Source: Thozetella sp. PMI_491
Taxonomy: Eukaryota; Ascomycota; Sordariomycetes; Chaetosphaeriales; Chaetosphaeriaceae
DNA: 64,000 nucleotides
NCBI GenBank assembly: GCA_021432635.1
Contig: MU270029.1
Coordinates: forward strand, 558,001 to 622,000
Direction: 5' to 3'
Positions within the stretch are counted from its first letter, which is position 1. Every line of letters begins with the position of its first letter. A program made the position numbers and the translations under genes. This document shows positions 57,240 to 64,000 of the stretch, in pieces. The notes beneath the pieces are model-generated. The model saw nothing but the letters and a program-made list of their open reading frames with translations, was not told where the DNA came from and did not search any database.

Positions 57240-58594
57240 TCATAGGTCCACCTCTTCCATGCCCTCCACTTCCATAACCGCTTCTGGCACGGTGGACTCT
57301 TCCATGTATTCCGCTTCCTCGTCGATCTCTGCCAGGTCGTCCATGAGCTCGTCGATTGCCTCTATAAGTATCTCATCATCGGCAAGCTCACCCATTGCGT
57401 CCTCTTCTCCGGAGATCTCTTCCATGTCGTTCTCTTGTTCGAGGATCTCTTCCAAAGCTGCCTCTTCTTCCAAGTCTGCCTCTTCTTCCCCGTCTTCGGG
57501 AATTTCTTCCAGGTGTTCTTCCTCGGCACACGGGCATACGGCAACCTCGCCCCATCTCCTGCCACATTGGTAGCAGAATTCATGCCCGCAGATGCAGCTG
57601 GTGTCAGAAAGTTAGAACTGTTATTAGCGGCAAGGAGGCTTACTTACGTCATATGGTTGCAGCCGTAGGTTCTCTCGATCAGTTGAGAGCATTTGCTGCA
57701 TTCCCGCCAACCCTTTTTGTCAGCAAGTCTAGTCACCTGTGCGAGGTCCGTATTCGCGAGACAGACGTGAAATCCAAGAAAGATTCTTTTGCAGTCACAG
57801 CAAGTCAACTCCTGGCAATTCTGGCAACGGCCATATCTCATCGTCCGATCGCGTGCTGGAATGAAGGCGGAGCAATTCGGTACGTGACAGTACAGACGAT
57901 CGGTCGACTGAAACTCCTCTTTGACATCCCGGTAAAGGGATACTGTATCCTGCCCAATCAAGGCCTGAGTGATCAGACTGGCCTCGACATTAAAGGGCAC
58001 TCCGCAGCAGTTAGGTGGCCAGTTCTGCTCGCCGCTCATGCCAACCTTGAAGTTCCGTTCCAAACACTCGGGGCAGAAATAGTGTCCGCATGGCGCCTTG
58101 ACATGTGGAAATGGAGCTTGGTCTCCGCAGGCGATGCATTTGGGCTCGAAAATTACGGCAAGCTCTTCCCTGTCGCTTCGAGCCTTGGCGATGGCGCTGC
58201 GCCGTGCGCTGCTCGACAGTACCTGGCCTCCAAGCAGGCCACGGTTTTCAAAATCAGTTTGGGGCAGATTTTGATCTTCTTGGCATGTTCCGCTTCTAGG
58301 CACGTAAGGAGGCTATAATCCAATCAGTGGTGCTGTTGTGTAGCAAGTGAGGATGTGTGAGAGAGATAGTACCTCAGGCAGGTCCACCCATTCAGTCCCA
58401 TCGTCGTCATGAGCGAGCTGGAAAGCTAGCTCTCTGTCCGCGGCAATGTTGCGGAACCGATCAAATTCATCCTGAAGTTCAGAGTTGATTCCTCCAGCAC
58501 TGTAAAGGTCTTGGATTGGGCCGTCGGCTTTGACATCTCCGCTCCAACCGCGAAAGATTTCATTCTTGTCGAGGTTACTAAGTTCCTCGTCCAT
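57240..58594 (-). CDS. RBR-type (RING-IBR-RING) E3 ubiquitin ligase with acidic tail
   Basis: Exons 58594-58373, 58312-57648 and 57597-57240 encode 414 residues; introns are 60 and 50 nt. RING1 starts at about residue 133 (CIACGDQAPFPHVKAPCGHYF, then CPECLERNF). The in-between-RING part contains RLYCHVPNCSAFIPARDR and CQNCQELTCCDCKRIF. RING2 starts near 279 (ECSKCSQLIERTYGCNHMT, spliced to CICGHEFCYQCGRRW). Cys292 in YGCNHMTC is where RBR ligases carry the catalytic thioester cysteine. The last 90 residues are extremely acidic (Glu/Asp/Met/Leu repeats such as EEISGEEDAMGELADDEIL). The N-terminal 75 residues have ELAFQLAHDDDGTEW, seen in fungal relatives. Substrate unknown; likely cytosolic or nuclear. 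Confidence 0.92.
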
Positions 58595-59646
58595 GATGGC
58601 GATCCATGTACGTGCTTGGTAACGTGGATATTGAGAGAAGAACTGCGATATTGAGGTTAGGTTAATGAGTTGGAAACACTGAGGTGGGAATGTGAGCGTG
58701 AATAGGAAGCACAGGTGATTGTAGAGGGATAAGAAGAGGAAAAGAGCGTGTTACAATGATCAGAGGTGCTGGGTGAGATGAAAACGAAGGGTGACTTGGA
58801 CGAGAGATGAGAACTAGGTTCGATCCTACCGGGCGGGGATTTGCGAGACTCCTCTGGGACTAAGGTGGATGTAGATACTAGGAGTCAAGGCCGTGATAGA
58901 TGATGTTCACCCGGTGGGCTTGAAATCAAGGTTGGTGAGTTCCTGAAAGGGTTCATACCCTTGGTTGTGATCGGACCGGCGGTAGGTTGGAGGAGGGGTT
59001 TGGAAAGACTGCCACGAGATGAAAAGGTTTTTTTGGGATTTATCTTCACGCTTGTAGTGTGCCAGACGAATGATATTGATAGGTTTCTGACCGAAGTCGG
59101 GAAACTGGTCGCGTTTTCTGAGTGGCAGAAATGTAATTGAGACGCGAGGCAACGTTGTCTGGCTGCCACGCAGTGCACCAGATCTCGCAAGCTGTCATGG
59201 ATGTGTACACTCCTTGAAATGATAAGGAGCATTCCGTTCCTAGGAAGAGACCATAGGGCCAAGCAGCTAAAAGATGAAATCAAATCTAAGGAACATATTC
59301 TCCATCACCAGACCGTACGACACGGCTTCATGCGCCCCTTGGAAGGAGAGAGCATCACGAAAGCAGCAAGGACACCAACGCAGGCGCGTTACTAAATCCC
59401 GCACAAATAATAAATACGCGAGTTCATTCATCGTCAAATAATATTAAGAAACAATACAGCAGTCTTAGAAGGAAGGGTATGTATAGTTCAACAGCAGAGA
59501 TCCGGCTTGCGGTGGTACGTCTCCGCCGGGCAGAACGACAATGCTTGCTTCCCATCCGGTACACCCATGCAACGCCACCAACCCCGAGGGGCTCCAATAT
59601 CGACAGGACCGGACGCCCGTGCTCTCATGTCATGCTATCCGTGGCT
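58595..59646. other. Intergenic between RBR ligase start and kinesin 3' end
   Basis: 1.05 kb with the RBR promoter (purine-rich leader 58640-58800) and the kinesin 3' untranslated region; A/T-rich AATAATAAATACG at 59405-59420 suits polyadenylation-associated sequence. No gene recognised. Confidence 0.5.
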
Positions 59647-62453
59647 TCAGAACAAATCATCCCCGTCGACGGCGTCCCATCGTTTCGTCGCCAGCTTGCG
59701 CACCTTCTTCGGACTGCCACTGCCGCTGCTCCGGAGAGAATCGTCGCTGACCCGCAGTCTCGCCATCTTCAGCTGCAGGCCGGCGTCCGCGGTGCCGCTC
59801 GAAGCCTTCACGCGGCTGGACCGCGGGCTGCCGGTTTCCTCAGTGCCTTTGAGGCTGCTCTGCCGCTCTTGGAGAGGCTTTCGCTTTGTGGGGCTCATCA
59901 GCGCCAGCTCGCGCCGCAGCACCTCGTTATCCCGGCGAAGGCGCTCATTCTCCTCGTTCACGTCTTCCATCAAAACGTTTTCCTTGTTCTCGGCGTCGTC
60001 ATCCATGTCATCCGCGTCAGTGGCCATGGTCCGCTCGAAGACCTCGATCTTGCGCCCCCAGTGCTCCTCGCCGCGCTCAGCCTCGAGCTGCATGTTGGCG
60101 CGCCACCGCGCCATTTCGATCTCTAGGCGGCGCTCGAACTCAGCCGCGCAGTCCTCCCGGATTACCTGCTCGAGCTCCACCATGCGATCTTCCATGCTCT
60201 CCAGGTGTGCTTCGGCCTCGGTCCGTGCCGACTGCTCCGCCGAGAACGCCTGGCGCATGTAGTCGAGCTCCTCGGATAACCGGGCGATCTCGAGTGCCGC
60301 CAGTTCCATAGTCGAGCGGTGCTCGTCGCCTCCAGGAGATGCGCCACCTACACCCGGTGAGAAGGTGCGCTGGACGTTGGGGGATGCGAGCGGCGGGATG
60401 TATGTGGACGAGCCAGCGGTCGAGCCGGGCGGGAAGAAGGGCCGGTGGTGCAGAGGTGGCGAGCCAACGGGGCTGGAGCACGGCTGCGGTACAGACATCG
60501 GCGCAGTGCTGGTGGTGTTGGAGAGGATGGTTTGGGTAATACTTGGGATGCGAGGGACAGCTATTTCCCGGGCCAGAGCGCTATATCGCAGGATTTGGGA
60601 GGTGGCGTTGAAGTCGCCGTGAGGGTCGACGGTGACGATCATGACACCTCTCTGAGGGCTACGCCGTACCGACGTTGAATAAGATGACGTTGACGGGAAC
60701 GAATTAGAGAAAAGAAGCTCTGTGAGCTTGCACTGCCTATAGGGCACCAGGTTTGGCTGGACATTGGTCAGTATAGTGTGACAAGGTTAGAGTGGTCCTC
60801 GGCCGCACGCACCTTTTCCTTGTTCGCGGCATCGCTCTGCATCTGGAGACATTGGCCGAGATACATCAAACTCTCGTTGATCTTGCCCGCCTCAGCGAGC
60901 GTTGCACCCGCCGTCTTCGCGTCCCTAGCTCGCTCACTGCCGGCTAGATCGACGATGGTCATGGTGCTACCACCCCAGGGGAGTTCGTACCGCCTCCCGC
61001 TGTTCTTGGGCCGCTTCTTGACTTCGACGCAGAAGAAGCCGTGGCTGCGCGAGCTCACGCTATTGCTGCCCGTGCCTGCCACCCGACGCTCGTGGAGGCC
61101 GGCCTCTAGCACCATCAGGGCCTGCTGCAGAGTTCCACAGACAACCTTGCGCAGACCGGCGACGACCTTTCGGTCGGGAGAGGTCTCAGTCGACTTGAAG
61201 AGCAAAGGGCGCCGCCGGTACTCCTTCGTCGTGGCCGACTTGATCGGAGGCGTCAGGAGGTCGAAGATGCGGTCGTTGTAGACCTCGTACATGGAGATAA
61301 CCACGGCATACTCGGCAGAAGGATCGCACGAGAGACAGACAGAGCTAATATCGGGCTGCTGAGGGAGGACAGAGGGTCGGTTCAACAGCTTGCGAGACGG
61401 AGTCGGCGCAGAGTGTCCCATGGACTCGCCCTTTAAAGAAGTTTTAGTGTCAGCATTCCTTTGACGCTTCGAGGCAGTGGTTGCCATAAAATGCTTCACG
61501 ACTGTCTTGGATGGGGTGCAAATGCCTCTAGCCTGCTGAGCCCGGTGGATGTGGTACCGGTTCTCAGAGTTATCGAGGTCACGTAGCTTCTCCGAGGTAG
61601 CCTGGAAAGGATGGTCATCATCACTACGAACTACCCGAATACTTTTCGGGCTATCCGTAAGGAGTGGACGACTGGGCTTCTAATCCAGTGCGTCTAGGCT
61701 AGGGAGTGTGGGGTATACGACATCGGAAGAAGTCATCTTTTCATTCGGGGGAAGGCCTCTGCGAATAGCACTGGGTGTTCTCACAATCATGGGTGTGGGC
61801 GCCCGCGAGCTGACCCGCGATGGGACTGACGGATCAGCATAGACGGTCTCGAGGAATGTCTGCGCCGAATATATGTTCGCCTCAGACGGATCAGAGGCAG
61901 TGATAGAGGACTCGAGGTTCGGGTGCGAGGTGCAGTCGAGTACGTTGTGTCCTAGCGACCGGAATAGTATGTCAAGCGATAGCTGCGTCATTCCGCGCTG
62001 CGACCGTGAGCCAAGGATGGTATGAGTCTGCGATGGGACGGTTAGTCCGTCGCTGGAGACCAGCAATGTTTATTATGCCTGCCAACGAACCTTTCCGGAG
62101 CCTGTCACCCCAAGCGTTGCAAGCAGCGCGTCCGTTCCGTCTCCGCCAAGGGGGGCGAGCACGCCCTCGACGAGGGGTACGACGCCTGTGCAGTGGAAAA
62201 CATCGAGCTGGCTCGCATCCTCCTCGAAGACCTGCGTGAAGTGAAACTTCTCGATCGCACGTCGCCGGTCGTTCGGAGGGTTCAGTGTGATGTGGGTGGG
62301 AGAGGTGCGGTTGGGCAGCGGTTCTTCGACGTTGAGGAAGCGCTCAGTGGACGTAGATGCGCCCAACGGAGGCGGCCGCAAGCGAAGGTAGACGTCGAAA
62401 AGATTGTGCGAATTGTGCGAGGCAGCCGAGGAGCCGCCAGATTCCCGCGTCAT
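59647..62453 (-). CDS. Kinesin-6-like motor protein (KIF20/KIF23-type)
   Basis: Proposed exons 62453-62091, 62027-61785, 61679-60813 and 60756-59647 give about 860 residues. N-terminal motor: FDVYLRLRPPP, P-loop GVTGSGKTHT (115-124), YAVVISMYEVYNDRIFDLL, switch I NSVSSRSHGFF, switch II IVDLAGSERA, then GKINESLMYLGQCLQMQ and PYRQCKLTELLF. A long insertion between the P-loop and YEVYNDR, and the switch II neighbourhood, resemble kinesin-6 (KIF20/KIF23, fission yeast Klp9), which act at the anaphase midzone. A coiled coil follows (about 630-740) and the end is basic (SPKKVRKLATKRWD). Inside the insertion the frame meets a TAG at 61682-61680, followed by continuing sequence in the same frame; I place an intron 61784-61680 (donor GTGAGA) there. 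The donor of intron 1 is GTTCGT. Confidence 0.88.
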
Positions 62454-64000
62454 CGTAGCTGTAACTAGGTATGATGTGTTTTTTTTTGGAGGACGACAGC
62501 ACAAGACAGCAAACGTTGCGAAAAATCTCCAGTGTCTCGAGCAGAAAGCAGCTGCAGGGGGTCATCGAGTTCGAAGCTCATGGGTGGGTCGGAATGCATG
62601 TTGACACGAGCTATGGGGCTGGCCCGGCAACCGTTATCGATAAGGCCAACGCGGCCCGACCACCTCGCAGCCCCTAATGTAACTATCGAATTCAGGAATG
62701 TTTGCCAAATCTAACGATTCATTCATGTATTCCTTGTCTTTCCCCTAGCTCCGAATCCGACTCTGGACAATCTTTATTTTGCAATAATTAGAGGTGGAGC
62801 CCAAGCCGCGGTGTCGGGAAGACACACAATATTCACGATGCGCACAGATGCTCTCCCTCTCTGCCGCCCTTGGTTCCAAAATAAGTTGCCTCAGGAAGCA
62901 AGGCAAGGCCGAAGTATTGTATGAAGCGAGCCACCTAAAGGGAAACCTCGCAGCCATGTCTCGGACCCTGTCTGTCTTGCTCGATGTCTGCTCTGTCCCG
63001 GTCTGATGGGCTCTGAAACGCTACGCCACCTGGATGCAATTACCATCCGCCATCGTCAGAGGCGCTTATCTCGGGCGCCTTCTAGACCTGCAAGGTATGT
63101 CTAAGTGACTTCGCTTCTCTTTTTCCCCGCTCGCAGCGGCGTCTTTCTGCATGGGCAGATCAGATCCACTCTCCGAGGACTTGAGAGCCCGAAAGCAAGT
63201 GCTTCCAGGAAGTTGGTAGCACGAGACAAAACCGCACCCGGCTCCGAGTTCCTGGCCTCTGGCCTGGCCGAGAACCACGAGGGTTATATAATGCCTCGAC
63301 TTCCTCTTGTCTCGCCCGCGGATCACTTCCGGGCTATGTGCCGCCCGAGGTCTGCCAGAGATGGGACGATCCGAGCTACGGCACCAGAAGCCGGACTCAT
63401 ACCTTGCCTGTCTCGCATGCAGAGGCCAGCTCCGCTTACGGGATGAAAGGAACTCTACCTACGTCCTATTGCCTGCCGGAAGCTCTCTCATCACAATCGT
63501 GGCTGCCCAGCGGCAGATCCATATGTGGAACTATACTGCCAAGACCAGTAAGGATCGATAACTACGGATACAATAGCAAGACCTGCACATGCAGTAGAAG
63601 CTACCATGCATCTTCGAGCAGAGATTCCAGCGCCGAACGCAGAGGAGAGCGGATGTGGCGAAACGGATGAGACACGGTGGGCTTCCCCACACTTGGGAAT
63701 ATGGCGGTATACCATCGGTGAAAGCGCACCGCCTGCCGTGCCACCGCACTGGAGGTCTCAGCTCCCCGCACCCTCGAGCCGGGTCGCTAGAGCCGGGTTG
63801 ACGAAGGACGGAGGTGCGCACGAGAGCGACCGGCCATTGATGCCCGCTCGCTTCACATGCTCCGTTGGTCGAAGCCAGCCGTGAAGACGGCCACTTCTCC
63901 GCTCGTCGCGGGAAACACTACAAATATCCGGATGCTGTGATTGGCCGGGGCGAGAGGGCCGGTCATCTAAGCTCGACTTAGCCAGCACACCCTTCTGCAC
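62454..64000. other. Right-end region, no gene recognised
   Basis: 1.5 kb upstream of the kinesin start to the window edge. A T9-type run is at 62479-62487 and a TATATAAT at about 63285. Open frames have no recognisable domain; a gene could begin just beyond the edge. Confidence 0.45.

Noticed and set aside
58810-58840. GGTTCGATCC segment resembling a tRNA T loop
   Set aside because: The flanking bases do not pair as a T stem and no other tRNA part is present.
1-64000. CRISPR arrays, rRNA, telomere repeats, endogenous viral or LTR elements
   Set aside because: No regularly spaced repeats, no rRNA-like sequence, no TTAGGG tracts, and no reverse transcriptase, integrase or capsid-like translation noticed on either strand.

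Overview
The window is genomic DNA of a filamentous ascomycete (Pezizomycotina, most likely a sordariomycete; the genus cannot be read from the sequence). Genes are split by short introns (about 50-105 nt) with GT..AG ends and CTRAC/CTGAY-like branch sites, coding sequence is GC-rich, and the gene content is fungal: two Zn2Cys6 regulators, a HET-domain gene, a DUF3176 relic, IML2 and a PGK with fungal exon structure. I see about 25 protein-gene loci (21 intact-looking with both ends in the window, one cut by the left edge, two degenerate, one doubtful), one short DNA transposon, and no tRNA, rRNA or CRISPR array.

Layout. 1-1.1 kb: 5' part of a tandem cyclic-nucleotide-binding protein (-), leaving at the left edge. 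1.1-6.7 kb: long non-coding tracts around one small secreted cysteine-rich protein (-). 6.7-12.7 kb: compact block of a mitochondrial BI-1/GHITM-type protein (+), methionine sulfoxide reductase MsrA (-), a NUDT15-like Nudix hydrolase (+), ribosomal protein S16 (-) and a quinone-oxidoreductase-like enzyme (-). 14-17 kb: large Zn2Cys6 factor (+). 17.5-30.1 kb is accessory in character: a 499-bp TA-flanked MITE, a decayed DUF3176 membrane-protein gene, a 388-aa Zn2Cys6 factor tail-to-tail with a 14-TMS-type MFS exporter, a small membrane protein, and a HET-domain gene whose frame is open except for one stop codon in the family's best-conserved motif. 32.5-37 kb: a basic/serine-rich protein and a 977-aa alpha/beta hydrolase. 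37-42.3 kb: gene-free tract. 42.3-46.7 kb: a seven-exon GT28/UGT80-type glycosyltransferase followed by a divergent sterol-desaturase-family protein. 47-62.5 kb: housekeeping block of IML2 (-), SEM1/DSS1 (+), phosphoglycerate kinase (-), Mpv17/PMP22 family (-), RBR-type E3 ligase (-) and kinesin-6-like motor (-). The right 1.5 kb has no recognised gene.

How genes may work together (inference). MsrA and the Nudix enzyme are head-to-head over 687 bp; both classes deal with oxidised metabolites. The small Zn2Cys6 factor and MFS exporter could be a regulator/efflux pair. The glycosyltransferase and sterol-desaturase-family gene are same-strand neighbours that could both act on membrane lipids. 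The most noteworthy items are the secreted six-cysteine peptide, the HET gene with a single stop, the MsrA/Nudix pair, and the glycine-rich VPS13/ATG2-like tail on the glycosyltransferase. No wholly new system is evident.
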